Below, piece by piece: positions 11,667 through 23,500 of a stretch of DNA of 64,000 nt. The translations under genes and the position numbers were made by a program. How positions within the stretch are numbered: position 1 is the first letter of the stretch; each line of letters opens with the position of its first letter. Origin of the DNA: Adiantum capillus-veneris (taxonomy: Eukaryota > Streptophyta > Polypodiopsida > Polypodiales > Pteridaceae); NCBI GenBank assembly GCA_014529385.2, contig CM043943.1, positions 154,911,092 through 154,975,091 on the forward strand, read 5' to 3'. The notes below the pieces were generated by a model. That model saw only the letters and a program-made list of their open reading frames with translations, was not told the DNA's origin and did no database searches.

Positions 11667-12005
11667 ACACTATGAAATACTGTGAACTGCTTATGTCAAT
11701 GCGTAGAGCTCTTACCTGCGGTTGCAATGCAACAAACACGACTGCAATGTGACAACTGGGGAGAGAGTAGAAAGCATGAGAAGGAGAGGAGTGAGCGCCG
11801 TTAGCTCACGCTGTGTATTTCATTATCCAAAACTCCTAAAAAACCTATAAAAATTGGCTTTTATACCTTAGCCAAGGTTTTTGGGTGGTCAAAACTAATA
11901 ATCTAAATTTCTACCAAAGCTGGGAAGTGACTAGCTGATACAATCAGGAAGCTTGTAGCCCCGGCTCATTAAGTACAGAGTTTATCCGAGAAAATAGGAG
12001 TTACA
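11667..12005 (-). repeat. Probable 5' LTR of the element with gag 7185-9288
   Basis: On the minus strand from TGTAACTCCTATTTT (12005) down to the primer-binding site. A TATA box-like TATAAAAG lies at about 11858-11865. The right border abuts a pol fragment of another element at about 12006-12020, consistent with insertion into that element. The 3' end is not a clean CA. Confidence 0.5.
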
Positions 12006-12019
12006 ATATTCTCGATTTA

Positions 12020-13507
12020 TCAAAATAATAATTGTTTTACAAAGAGAACTCCGAAAAATGGTATTCGTGTTAGCTTGCTACTACGTTGATCTACTTCGGT
12101 AACATAAGTCTTGAGTAGATCGAGTATCGTAAGATTGGCTATCTCACTTTGGCCATCCGTTTGTGGATGATAGGCCGAAGAGAAATTCAATCTTGTTCCT
12201 AGATTTTCAAAGAGACCTTTCCAAAAATTACTGGTCATTCTAGGATCTCTATTTGACACAATGGATGTTGGTAATCCATGGTGTTTGAAAATCTTTGATA
12301 TGAAGAGAGTTGCCATTTGGTGTGCCTTAATAGTCTTTTGACAGGAATAAAGTGTGCTTGCTTGCTAAACCTGTCGACTATTGTCCATATTTCCGTATTC
12401 CCATGGATAGACTTGGGCAATTCAAAGATGAAATCCATGGATATACTCTCCCATGGTGAATTTGGAATATGCAATGGCTAGAGTAATCTAGGTTGCTTCC
12501 CTCTATCATATTTGGTCTTTTGGCATACTACACATTTTGAAACATACTCTTGTATGTCCACTTTTATGGTAGGCCAATAGAAATATGTCTCTACTCCTCA
12601 AAGAGTAGGTTGAATACCTCTATGCCTCGCGTAGGGAGGAGCATGGGATTCATACATAACTTTCTCACGAAGGGAATGCGTAACACATAGCCTATTGTCG
12701 TGGAGAAGATAACCATCCTGCAAGGTGAATGGTTCCTCTTTCTTCCCCAAAGCAAGGGTTGACATTATGTCTCTAAAGTCAGGGTCAGTACCATACTCAT
12801 CTATCATAGAGGATATATCATTGTGAGTAGCTATAGACACCGCATTAACTTTTGGTCGTCGTGAAAGTGCATCGGCCACTTGATTGTGCTTACCAGCTAT
12901 GTGAGCAATATGGAAATTAAATTGCAAAAGAAAATTTTCCCACTTCATTTGTTTGTCGGAAAGCTTGGTTTGCATCATGAAATACTTGAGACTTTGGTGG
13001 TCGGTTCGTAGAATAAATGGAGTCCCCAATAGGTAGTGCTTCCATGTGTCTAGGGCATGTAGAACAGCTAAAAGCTCTTTCTCATAAATGCCCAAGACTC
13101 ATTCATCCGTATCGAGCCTTCGGCTCTCATATGCTATGGTGCCCTTCTTGAAGCAAAACTGCTCCAAGGCAATCACCACAAGCATCACATTGAACCTCAA
13201 ATGGCTTTGAGAGATCCGGAAGCATGAGGACTGGTTGGGAGGTAAGCTTCTCCTTGAGCTTATCAAAAGCATTTTGCTCCTTAGCAGTCCATACATACTT
13301 AACGTTCTTCTTAAATAAGTCATGTAGTGGTCTTGCTATTTGAGAGAATTTTGCTATGAAGCGTCTATAGTATGGGCACATACCAATAAACCTTCTTAGC
13401 TCACATAGATTCCTTGGATTAGGCCATGCTTTTATTACCTCTAACTTCGATGGATCCATGCGGATACCATCTTAAGAGATAATATGACCTAGGTATGATT
13501 TGCGATG
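12020..13507 (-). pseudogene. Ty3/gypsy pol remnant: RT end, RNase H, integrase
   Basis: Minus strand, right to left: the end of reverse transcriptase (SYLGHIIS, stop, DGIRMDPSKLEVIKAWPNP, ELRRFIGMCPYYRRFIAKF) at about 13507-13300; RNase H (FEVQCDACGDCLGAVLLQ; IYEKELLAVLHAL; LRTDHQSLKYF; HNQVADALSRRP) at 13230-12840; integrase zinc-binding residues near 12600; integrase core ([54 protein letters not shown]) at 12470-12110. Frameshifts and stops lie near 13475, 13140, 12590, 12330 and 12100. The catalytic RT core (YxDD) is missing because of the deletion that joins gag to the RT end at 13507. Confidence 0.85.
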
Positions 13508-14074
13508 TCCTCCCCTCCTGTATTCTCTAGGCGAATAGCCATAGATTTCGTCGTAAGAGGAGGAAGGTGAAGAAGAAGGAGAAGAGGGTGACCTCTTCCT
13601 AGCCCTTTTCTTCCTTTGTTTCCTCTCTTCCCTTTCAGAACGACGAGGAGAAGGACTGTGTGTTGATCTTTTCCTCTTGGGAGGAGTGGGCGATCATCTA
13701 GACTACCGTCTTCGTGGAGCCACATCTTCATAGGAACTTAAACTTTCATTGCCTTCTTGCTCTTTGGATTCCTCCTCTCGTATGGGAGAGAGTCTTCTTT
13801 TGGGGATCTCTTCAAGAGGCCTCCTAAGCTCTCTCTCCTCTTGGAGAGGAAAGGAGATTCCATAAGCACGAAATTGTTGAGTAACTTCAGCTTGCAAAGC
13901 AGGGTTGCCCATAGCTTGCTGCAACCTAGTAACGAGATAATTGACAAACATGGGGGCATCATCATTAACACCTTCATGTGCAAAATCAAAGCTATCAATG
14001 TTCATTCTACTCTCTTGATTATTGTCAGCCATGTTAACAGAATTTATGTATGTACTTAGTGTATGCTTTGGCAA
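13508..14074 (-). pseudogene. gag N-terminal region fused by deletion to RT
   Basis: Minus-strand frame from 14074 (or Met at 14032, MADNNQESRMNIDSF) to 13703, ending APRRR and a stop, then in a shifted reading PPKRKRSTHSPSPRRSERE and SPSSPSSSSP, an Arg/Ser-rich stretch, running straight into RT sequence at about 13507. The capsid, zinc knuckle, protease and most of RT of a normal gag-pol are missing, so an internal deletion of several kb is inferred. A PBS-like site and LTR lie upstream at 14437-15519. Confidence 0.6.
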
Positions 14075-14436
14075 TTCAAAACCTTAGTTGCCACTCCTCT
14101 TATAAGGCCTTTGAAAATTGACTCTTAAGTATCTATACCTACTAATTGAAGTGGTTAATTATAGAGAGTAGTGGAGTAGGTCTAACATAGGAGAGTTGCC
14201 GAGGGCTAGCTCCTTTCGGACTTCTTATGGTCAATAATGGTAAAGCCGTAGGCAAGTCTAAAAAGACTCCATTATTAAGTCCAAAGCTCCCGAGGTGTGC
14301 ACCATATCCCACATAGTGGACTCAACAAAACCAATAATATATCCTAGTTCCACTTACCGTAATATAATTAACAAAATTAACCATTTATAGGCTACTTAAG
14401 GACCTCTGTTCTTAAGCAAGAAAAGAGAAACCAAAT
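14075..14436 (-). other. Leader of the gag-RT deletion element
   Basis: Between the gag start and the PBS-like site. It contains a short inverted pair (TGCCGAGGGCTAGC near 14198 and GCTCCCGAGG near 14285) but no coding sequence. Confidence 0.4.
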
Positions 14437-14448
14437 GCTTTGATGCCA
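14437..14448 (-). other. Degenerate initiator-Met primer-binding site
   Basis: Minus strand TGGCATCAAAGC against the consensus TGGTATCAGAGC (10 of 12), directly next to the end of the LTR at 14450 and upstream of a gag on the same strand. Confidence 0.5.
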
Positions 14449-14449
14449 A

Positions 14450-15519
14450 TATAATGGAATTGGCATGTTTAACTTGAGAATAGCGGAAATTAATGAGAGC
14501 TAGTACTTTTGAGAAATTACTTTGTGAGCATAGCGGGTGAACATAATTGAAGATAACAACATAGGCATAGCAATTAGTTAACTTGGCATGAACAATACTT
14601 TTGCAAGAGAGAGAATTTAGCGAACATGACAACAATTGAGGACCAAATTTATGTGGAGCCGGTCCCCCCTCCAATAGGCATTTGTATTATGATTTCTCCC
14701 ATTAAGAGAGACTTGTTACAATACAATATTTGTGTTCCTTGTGACCTAGGTGATGCAATGAAGATGGAAAGCTTCATGCATCACAAGCATAACATAAACT
14801 TTGAAGAAAGATTTAACTATCCCAAGCCTCAATCTCAAGACCTCAAACACCTTCAAAGGTGGAGAGAGCTAGCAGGGAATGAGGGTAGGGAAGAGGAAGA
14901 AGAAACATTTCATAGGAGAAAGAATTAGTTCCTCACTTATCATAACTCTTCTTGCTAGCATACATAATAGCATAGTAATGAAGAAGGAGAAGATGGCAAG
15001 CTTAAGCATTGAAGCATGGCTCTTGGTTGGATTTGCACTCTATAGCCAAGAGTGTTGGTGTATGCTCTCAACCTCTACTTGCTTGGAGAAGGAGAGGGAG
15101 CTCTTCCACTTTGCATAGCACACAATGAGAGTGTTTGTGAGTATGTGTGGGTGAGTATACCCCCTAAGCAACCCCCTAGCTTGCTTGGGTCAACCCCCCC
15201 TTGTAGATCATGCTTGAAGCTCATTGGACCCCTCCAGGCCTAGCCAATTATAAGCAGGAGTCATACCAAGAAACAAGGGTAGCCTTGGGACAAGTGTCCC
15301 CCTTTCCCCTTTGAGAGAGAGGACTTGAGAAATGCAAAATCAATTAATTAAATCTCCGAAATTATCATTGGACCCCTTGGGTGGCCAACCGAAAGGCTTC
15401 AGGCACACCATGAGGGCAACATGAGGAGGAACTTGACAAGTGTCCCCTTTGCTTTCTTTGTACCAAGTAGGCCTTGTGTGAGTGTGTGGGTGTTCTCTCT
15501 CATCCCCCCTCATGTAGGG
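14450..15519 (-). repeat. 5' LTR of the gag-RT deletion element; inverted partner of 2624-3674
   Basis: About 1.07 kb nearly identical in layout to 2624-3674 but on the other strand. In the sense of this copy it begins CCCTACATGAGGGG at 15519 and ends CCATTATA at 14450, followed by the PBS-like site. The plus strand holds an uninterrupted 100-codon frame (14626-14928) homologous to that in copy 1. Confidence 0.6.
14626..14928 (+). CDS. Hypothetical 100-aa antisense ORF inside the LTR, copy 2
   Basis: Starts MTTIEDQIYVEPVPPPIG and ends HRRKN; homologous along its whole length to 3506-3204. No known domain. Same doubt as for copy 1: it may be open only because the two LTRs are young. Confidence 0.2.
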   Translation: MTTIEDQIYVEPVPPPIGICIMISPIKRDLLQYNICVPCDLGDAMKMESFMHHKHNINFEERFNYPKPQSQDLKHLQRWRELAGNEGREEEEETFHRRKN

Positions 15520-16560
15520 CTCGCCCCCTCCTTGTAGGGACTAGATCTTTGACTTTTAACACCTCAAGCCCCTCAAGCTTAGGCCCAGTTCCCACCACAA
15601 GCTTGGCCCTTAAGCACGTCAAGCTTGGGCTGGGTTCTCACCTCAAGTACAGCCCTAGCATCTCAAGCATCTCCATCATCAAGCATCTCAAGCACCTCAA
15701 TCATCAAGCACCTCAAGCACCTTAGTCATCAAGCATGACAAGCACCTCAAGCACTTTAAGCTTGGGCCGGGTCCCACCTCAAGCACAACCCTAGCTTACC
15801 TAAGGTCAAAGGACTTTTACACTCATTATTGGAGGTCTTCAATGAAGCTAACCCTGAAGTCTTATGCTCCATTGGTTAGCCTCGCTCTTTGATAGACCAT
15901 CTCTCATTTGGACCCCTTTACCATTAGCCCCGTGTTGAGATAGATCTATATCACATGTCTATATCTTAACCCTTGTTCCCGTTTTTCTCTCACATTAAGT
16001 GATCAGTTTAATATGAAAAAATCATTTGGATTGGTTAGATATTAGATTTTATGACAATTGCAGAAGGTCTAAATACAACGGTTGTCAAGGGAACACCCCT
16101 AAAATAGGGAAGAGTAAGTCCACCATTTTGGCGCCCAAGGCCCTGTTCCACTTAAGAGAGTTCATCTGTTTCCCAACGGCGACGATTGCCTCCTAGCTTT
16201 CTTTTGTTTTAGTTTTACAGTGTATCTTTATATTTTATTGTTTTTCTTTTTTCTTTTGTTTTGTTTTCAAATACTAATGTGCAATGTGCACCTTTCACCT
16301 TATTATGTAAGTGAAGCCTTTTCTGATTATTTATGTATAACAAATAATATAATTTATTTTTTTATTTTTGTTTCATTTTATTTTGTTTTCAAATGAGAAT
16401 GTGCAATGTGTATATTTCAACTTATTATTTAAGTGGAGCCTTTCCTTATATTTGTGATTATGTATAATAGATAATATAATTTTACATCAAAACAAAATAA
16501 AAATTCCATGCGATTGTAAGCACTCACTAAAACTTACTTCCATAGATCTTATCATCCCCT
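15520..16560. repeat. CTCAAGCA-type low-complexity repeats and an AT-rich tandem duplication
   Basis: From about 15565 to 15790 the sequence is made of irregular copies of CATCAAGCAcCTCAAGCAcc. From about 16255 to 16490 a unit of about 120 bp (TTTTGTTTTCAAAT..GTGCAATGTG) occurs twice in tandem. No gene is seen. Confidence 0.6.
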
Positions 16561-17503
16561 TAACTTATAGGCCTTCGTGCATCCTCACCTTGTTAACTTT
16601 TGTTTCCAAAGTATGGCAGTAGGTGTTGGCGATGGCCCCACAGCAGGGAGTGTTCCTGGATGGACGCTCAGGCTGGCGGCCTTGTTGCCATCTCTCCCCC
16701 TCTCATACCCCCCTACATTTTTGGAGCTGCAGGCTTGGCGGCAGCCTGTTCCGGCTTTTGCGGGGACGAATGTTTGCCTAGATCTGGTGGAGATAGGGTT
16801 CGTTGACGGTTGGTGACCCGGTGGCTTAGGTTTGATAGGAGGTGGTCGTGTGGCAGATGCCCGCCCCTTGGTGGCTCCGTCCGACGCGGCTTGGGTGGTT
16901 TCTACTCCCTTGTGGGTGGTGCGTGGCTCATCAGAAACAACCTGCTCTGATTCGGTGGTTCTTTCCCTTATGGTGATGGAGACTTGCGGGCTCCGCCCTT
17001 TTGCAGCATTATTGTCTCGGGTTCCTTGTTTCGTATGTTTCCTTGGCGGAGGGCGAGTTTGTGTTGTTGATCCTCTCGTGGTGGCCAGGGGCTCTCAAAC
17101 AGGTTATCTTACTGTTGTCTTTGCTTATGCCGATGGGGTGGCTCCCCTGTTAGCCATACCTGTGGTTTCTTTTCTATGGTCTATGGTTGGGTTTTGTCAG
17201 CGTCTTGAGGGCAACTCAGTGGGATTGATGGCATCCTCGGGTGGTTGATATGTTGTATGCTCGGGTTGATGTTATGTATGGCTCTGTTGGATCCGTGGCT
17301 CGAGTAGAGCACGGACTTTTCTGTAAATTTGTTGGCTTTAATACATTCACCCACCTATGGTGGGTTCTGCAAAAAAAATTCACACATTTACAAGTTTTTT
17401 GGTCATACGTGGCATTAGTGGTTTAAACACAGCTTTGTTGTAAAAAGACACCTCTGTGGACCTTTGTTTGGAGCGACGAAGAAGAAGAAGAAGAAGAAGA
17501 GTC
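16561..17503. other. GC-richer upstream flank of the EAF gene, no gene recognised
   Basis: Open plus-strand frames of 79 and 138 codons exist (16577-16816, 16832-17248) but match no family I recognise and carry no domain. It may hold the promoter and 5' UTR of EAF, which ends with a (GAA)n run at about 17477-17500, just before the start codon. Confidence 0.35.
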
Positions 17504-19436
17504 ATGAAGGAGCCTGGCTCAGCACCCCCTGCGGAGCAATGGTTTCCACTTACTCTCGGCTCCACCCTACGCGATCCATCCCCTTCATCGCGCTTCTACA
17601 GTCTTCGATGTAAGTTTTCTACATACCATTTCTTTGTACCATGCGTTTTAAGCCGTGTAGCTCTTTGTGGGGTTTTGTACATGTAATTTGAGCCCTGTGT
17701 TTCAGAGAGATTTTTGTGTGACAGATGAATTCAAGCCTGCTTCGATTGACACATCACGGCCTGGATCACTTTTCAAAAGCACAGATAATAAGGTCACAGT
17801 AGAGCTCTGCAATAATCAGGCTGGGAGACCCAAGGTTTCTTTTCAAGGAAACAGCGAAGATTGCAAGGAATTAGATGCAGTCATCTTCTTTGATGGAAAG
17901 AGCTTCAGATTGGAGCGTTTACACAGAGCTGTGAAGAGCCTCAGACATGTGCGGCTTCCTGGAGAGTCCGCAGCTTCTACTAATGTGAACAATATTGCAG
18001 GTGGGACAGGCAGCGTTGCTGGCTCTTCAGTTGCAGAGCCTGTGAATTCCCCAGGTCATCAAAATGGTGTTGGGCATGTCTCTGCAGCTGCTGTCAACGT
18101 AGAGAAAATAAATCCTCTGGTATGTCACCATTTCAATTTTCTTTGGATCACATTCTTCTTGCTTTTACTTCCGTGCTCATTGTATTCGTTGTTTGGAATA
18201 CAGGTACAAGTGGAAGAGATAACTGTTGGTCAGACTGAAGCATCAGGTTTCTTTTTTATTACTGATAATGATCCCAATCGCTTTTTTTCCCTGGAAAATG
18301 TTGGTAAAGCCTTGAAATGTTTTCATGTAAATGTTTTTACAACGTTTTCCTTAGAAATGCCTTTGGTTCCAAGGAAAGCAGTGAAGCTGTTTATTATTAA
18401 CATCAAGACAAGCATGTCACAATGTTACGAAGCGAATGCTTGCCACGTAGTTCAATTAGTTCTGCTTTGAGTCTGCATGTCATTGCATCATGTAAACTTG
18501 AGCAGTCAGTCACATCCAATAGAACGTGCAAAACTGCATATTGGATTACTCTAGTGCGGCATGAAGCTGCTTAGCCGAATCTGCATATCCCACTTGGCAC
18601 TTAGCCGCTAGCGATACTTCGCTTGTTTTGGCTCTGGTGACACGGGAAGGCAACTATGTCTATGGGAAGCTTCATGATCATTTGTTCTTGCGCAAGAATT
18701 TTTATTGAAATGAGAGAGATCAAAGTTTAAAAAGCTTGTGGAAAATGTGGGTTAGGCTGCTATGAGGCTTTATGTGGTTTTCCTGGAGGTAGGAGGGACA
18801 GATGTGGGTTTAGTGTGCAACCTGCTCTGCCTTGATAAGCAATCTACGTTCTTAGGCCATCACATGACCCTCCTTAATCCCCCCAATGCTTTCACATTCA
18901 GCATTGTGAATCTCAAAGGGCTTCTGCAAATCTAGCATCAATAGAACTGGTCCTATAGTGGGAGCTTTTCTTTTCAGCCTTTCAAAGGAAGTAATCTCTC
19001 TTTGCCCCCTTTCTTGTTTAGAACCAAAGCCCTAAGAGGTGTTGGATTAGTGTGATATTTGATTGTGTCACATTTATTGTCTGTTGCTTGTCACAAAGTG
19101 ATGATGTGGGAGAACTAGACGATCGCAAGTGATGATGTGGCAAAATAGTAACAGATGTGTTATTCCTTATAGTGGCAGCCGTGAGGCAAAAAGAGAGGAG
19201 CTTTTTGCGTGTTGACTTTTAGCAATTGCCAGCTTTCTGTACTGGATGCTTTTTGGCTATTGGCCTTGTGGCCTTTAAACAACAGCCTTGGGGGAGTCCA
19301 TCTGAGTCTTGCAGTTGCAAATCTGAGAGTGCTCCCGCCGGCGGTTGTACTCTCTATTGAAGATCAATGTAAAAGAAATACTGAAAGGGGTCACAATTTT
19401 TGGGCGGAACTCGGTTACTTCGTGTTGACCATGTGG

Positions 19437-19517
<81 letters not shown>

Positions 19518-20566
19518 CATTTCATTTCATTTTCATTTCTCAGAGTTTCAAGTTGTGTTGAAGTGCTAAAATCTATTCAACTTTCTGTTGGCACGTGGTG
19601 CCCTCTATGGTGACAATGGTATCAGAGCTTTAGTCGTTTGCTATTCTAACAGGCAAACTGGTCTTTGAGAATAGACAAGATTGCTACACCAGGTGCTACT
19701 AAAGATTAATGCAAAGCTTTTAGAAAGATCTGTGGCAACAAACCACTTTTCTTCTTTGACCCAGGGGCCACTGAAAATTTTATCCATCCAGAAGTTTAGA
19801 AAACTATGGATTTTGAGTGTGACCAGTTTGCGGAAGGTTTGCCCCCCCCCCCCCCGTCCCCCCAAAGAAAAGAAAAAAGTATGTAAACGACTCCCCCCGC
19901 TCCAATCAAGATTTCAAAAAGGGGGGGGGGGGGACCAGCTCATTTTGGGTCTAAGCTGGTCCCCCAGATTCCTCTTCTCTCATTCTTTCTCATTTTGTTC
20001 TATGCTTTTCTTGTCAAGAATTTGAGTTAAGAAAAAGTGTTTGAAGTGGTCTGTTTTGATTTTGAGAGAGAGAGAGAGAGAGAGGTTCTTTCTAGTCTAA
20101 ATCGGGTGTGCTCCATCATTTGGATCCAGGTGACAAAAAAACAAATAAGAGGAAGGCTGATGCTCCTGCTGCCAAAGCTTTCAAAGGAAGAACACCTCCA
20201 CAAGCAGAGTCACCGCTAGTAGGTAAAGTGGGTGAAGTGCAAGTTGAAGTGGAGACTGAAATTGATGAGAGGGACAGGAAAGCTACAGAGACGCCATCAC
20301 AACCAGATATTAAGATTGATGAAGAAATAGTTAGTGACTACGAAATCGAGGATGTTGATGTAAGTGAGGATGAAGATGGTGTAAATGCAGCAGAAGCTTT
20401 GAGAGCTCAGGCTGCTGTAAGTCGAAAACAGGAGAGCTCAAGTGAGAGTAGTGGCAGTGGCAGCGGAAGTAGCAGCGGAAGTAGTGATAGTGGGAGTGGG
20501 AGTAGCAGCAGCAGTGGATCAGGGAGTGATGATGAAGATTCTGCAAGCTCTGGGGGTGACATATAA
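17504..20566 (+). CDS. EAF: ELL-associated factor (EAF)-like transcription elongation protein, 4 exons
   Basis: EAF proteins bind ELL-family factors and stimulate RNA polymerase II elongation in the nucleus; plants have a homologue. Exons: 17504-17609, 17725-18119, 18204-18246 and 20130-20566, total 981 nt, 326 residues. All introns are GT-AG (115, 84, 1883 bp) and all junctions keep frame (phases 1, 0, 1). The EAF domain spans about residues 12-110: WFPLTLGSTL, FYSLRYEFKPASID across the first junction, KVTVELCN, PKVSFQGN, AVIFFDGKSFRLERL, AVKSLRHVR. The tail (about 190-326) has a basic patch (DKKTNKRKAD), an acidic segment (DYEIEDVDVSEDEDG) and a Ser/Gly run ending DDEDSASSGGDI. The ATG at 17504 is chosen because the frame upstream has no ATG, only a GTG and poly-Arg from the (GAA)n 5' UTR repeat. 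Intron 2 is a multiple of 3 without a stop, so its retention would add 28 residues. Intron 3 contains a retroelement fragment. Confidence 0.9.
19089..19615 (+). repeat. LTR of chromovirus-like family in EAF intron 3
   Basis: 527 bp from TGTCACAAAGTGATGATGTGG to TGGTGACA, followed after one base by a perfect initiator-Met PBS (19617-19628). Shares GAAATACTGAAAGGGG, GTGCTAAA and TTGGCACGTGGTGCCC blocks with the LTRs near 44-45 kb and 55-60 kb. It has a (CT)36-type tract at 19440-19511 in the same place as in other copies. Confidence 0.85.
19616..19835 (+). pseudogene. Truncated internal region of the intronic retroelement (PBS plus protease fragment)
   Basis: The PBS TGGTATCAGAGC is at 19617-19628. 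At about 19757-19830 the plus strand reads FFDPGATENFIHPEV, a stop, then KTMDFECDQF. This matches the protease start FFDPRATKDFIHP of the element at 56818-59734, and DPGAT is a variant of the DSGAT active-site box. Everything between leader and protease is deleted, and a C run follows at 19841-19855. No 3' LTR is seen; the right border within the intron is uncertain. Confidence 0.7.
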
Positions 20567-23500
20567 TGCTTATCAGAAAGGTGACATAACTTAGGCATCT
20601 TTGAAGGTATTCTCCTCGAAGGATCTCAAGTACTGGAACTGTGTGGTCACGTGTGTACATTGTCAAGCAGTGCTTTGGAGTGAGGACTATGCGATGATTG
20701 GGCTACAATCAGGGTTCCGGGGTATAGTACCACTCTCCTTCCTTGGACACATCTTGTCCTTCAAATCAGGGTTCCTAGTTATGGTACTCCCCTCCTACCT
20801 TCATGACTTGAGGTATCTCAATTTGTCGTTTTATCTCAAGGGCACCAGATTAGTTATTTTATTATACGGCACCTTGCTTGCCATGATCCACAGACTTTTG
20901 TCTTGTCTCCTCAGAAAGTAAAGCTATCGACTACATCATCAAATTGCTACTCCTTGCAGGATAGCACTGCAGTATTTGTGAAGCTGATCGGTATTCCTCA
21001 CTGTCAAAACAGGCTAAATGTCAATAGTCTGCCTTTTCGGGCTTCAAAGGTAGCAAATCGGGCAGTCTAAATCTCTTTGGTAGCTGGAAAACTTTGTAAG
21101 TATATAGCTGCAAGCTCAAAATTATGGGGGTTTTTTATACAACTCAAATGATGCTCCTCGCGATATTTTCCCTGTAGAATTGACTGTTGGCTGGAGGCTG
21201 GCACTATGATTTATAACTTCTCGCTTTACAACAGCTTAGCAGTAGTGAAATGGATGTCGTGATATTAACACATATTCAAGTTTATTGAGATCATGAGCTT
21301 TATTGCTCACCCCATTCTCAACATCAGGGACATGGTTGCATTTCCACTCTCTTAAGCATATCATCCTCATGAGGGCATCCTTAAAAATGACATTTTCCCG
21401 TGGACTGAAACAAGAGATGGACCAAGTGTAGATGGGCATGGTACTGTTGCCTTGAAAAGGTACTCGAGTTGAATGAGTGAGCTAATGTTGTTTTGTCTAC
21501 ATTGCTGCTTTGTCTTGCTCTCACAGCGGTATATCTAAGAGAGATGCTACTGTGCCAGAGGACAGATGTGCTTTGTGCCTTTTTATTGCTATCGTACTCT
21601 CCTTGTGAACTTCGAGGCAAAAGTTGGCACCGCACTTCAAAGAAAAGATGGAAAGTGAAATTGTGATAATTTTGAGGCCTTATATAATTTAAGTTGACTC
21701 CCATGAGAAGGGAAGAGTTTTTAAGGTCAATAGTAGGAACAATCCCAAGAGATTTTAAAGATCTCTCCGACGATTTTTGAACTCAAGACCTCTTATTTAG
21801 CAAGGTTCTCTCCCTTACCCTTACATTGGGGTAAAGAGTTCAGCCTTTACGCAAACGAAGAATTTTGTCCATTTCGTCTGCTCTTTCCAAGGGCAATCTG
21901 TTGTGAAAATGAGTTTGTTTTTGTTCTAGATGATAGCATGTGCGTCTCTACATTTTTTAGTTATCCAGTTTCCTTTTTAAAAAAAAGGTCACAACTTTCC
22001 CCTATATGGTTTGAAGTACGGGCGATAAATTTCTTGAATAGCCACTTTTAGGAAATAGGTCCTTTATAAATTTAAAGACATGTAAGTGATTTTTTTTTCA
22101 ATAAAACTCTGGAGTCAAGACAAATCATCCCACTCTAAACAATTTCACTTGAATTGTTAGGGAGCTACTGGCTATAAAAAATTGTCTGCAACAAATCATT
22201 TTCATCTAGGAAAATGGAAAAGTCCTTGTAAGAATGATGTTTATTAAAAATGATATGAATGTTGGGGGGTAAACCTCGAAAATCTAAGGGTTGCATCCTC
22301 GTGAAGTTGGTGACTACCCTAGTTTGAGGATAGGCTCTCTGTAAAATGTAAAACCCTTAGTTGTGGAGTAAACTTAAAATCCAACTGGTTAATGAGTAAA
22401 TCAAAACTCATGGTTTAGATAAACCAAAAATCTTCAAGTGGAGGATTCGATGTCAAGAGGAGGAAAGAAAACAATAATGGAAATCTCGACTTAAGGAGGC
22501 AATTGTTGGGGTAAACCCACGGTGTGACCTATAAGTGGTGCTTAATTATGAGCTTGCACAATTCGTAGGAGCGAAGGTCCCCAACACCGTAAGGTTTTGG
22601 ATGTAGATGGCTAGACTAGTTAGTGAAAACCTCACGATTAAGCGTGTATATGCAGGAATAGTCATGTACATGTATGCCATTTTGGCAGTGCATGTATGCC
22701 ATTTGTGTATCTGTTTACTGAGACACTGAGTGTTTATATTGGTGTAGTTTTTTGGTGAGATTTTTTGAGATTTTGCTCAGAATAGAGGGGAAAATTTGTC
22801 TGTTTGTCCCCAGATTCTCGCCATGTTTTGCACGTATTTTCAGCCTGCTTTATAATGGTTTAGTGGTAGAGTTTGACTCCCACTTTGATAGTGATCGAGT
22901 TTTCACTCTCACTTTGACAGGTTTTCATAAGCTTGGACACGATTTAGTGTTCTTGTACCCACTCCTGCAAGAGTGAGGATTGCGTATGCACAGATTTCAT
23001 AGTTTTTTTATGGATTTTTGCAGGCAATTTCTTTTGTGGGATGCATTTTGAGCTAGTTTGCTCACTACTTGCGTATATGATTACGTGCTTTACGCTTAAT
23101 TCAACAGTCTGTCCCAGGTTGTGTGCTTGCAGTTTGCAGATTGTGGAGTGGTTTTATGCATTATGAGCATCAGTTTTGATGCGATTGATCATGGGTTTCA
23201 TGATTGTGTAGTGGTTGAGTGATCTCCCACTTTGTTGCCAGTTTGACATGGTTTATGGTAGAGATTGTACTTGAGCTTTTGCTCAGTTTACAAGGGAGAC
23301 CGTCAATTTTCTCCCAGGATTTCTCGCCATACTTTGGTTCTTTGCCATTTACTTATGGTTGCAGACATGTGTGACAGTTTAGAGTCCACAGTGATAACTC
23401 ATGAGAGACGGTGGTCTTGTTCTTGTCGATATATGTGATGTTTGCATCCTGGTCACACAAGGCACATTAGGTGTCGTTGTTTTAGACATATGAGACAACA

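Noticed and set aside
2624-15519. A giant DNA transposon bounded by the 1-kb inverted repeats
   Set aside because: One copy is followed by a PBS-like site and a gag on the same strand, and the interior is nested retroelements. LTRs of separate insertions explain the inverted pair.
16832-17248. 138-codon plus-strand frame upstream of EAF
   Set aside because: No family resemblance, low-complexity Val/Leu/Ser composition and no neighbour logic; described only as flank.
17456-17503. An upstream GTG start for EAF giving a poly-Arg N-terminus
   Set aside because: The codons come from a (GAA)n 5' UTR repeat and GTG is not a normal nuclear start. ATG at 17504 begins the conserved protein.
20331-20666. 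His/Ser-rich and Leu/Pro-rich minus-strand frames
   Set aside because: Shadows of the EAF Ser/Gly tail on the opposite strand.
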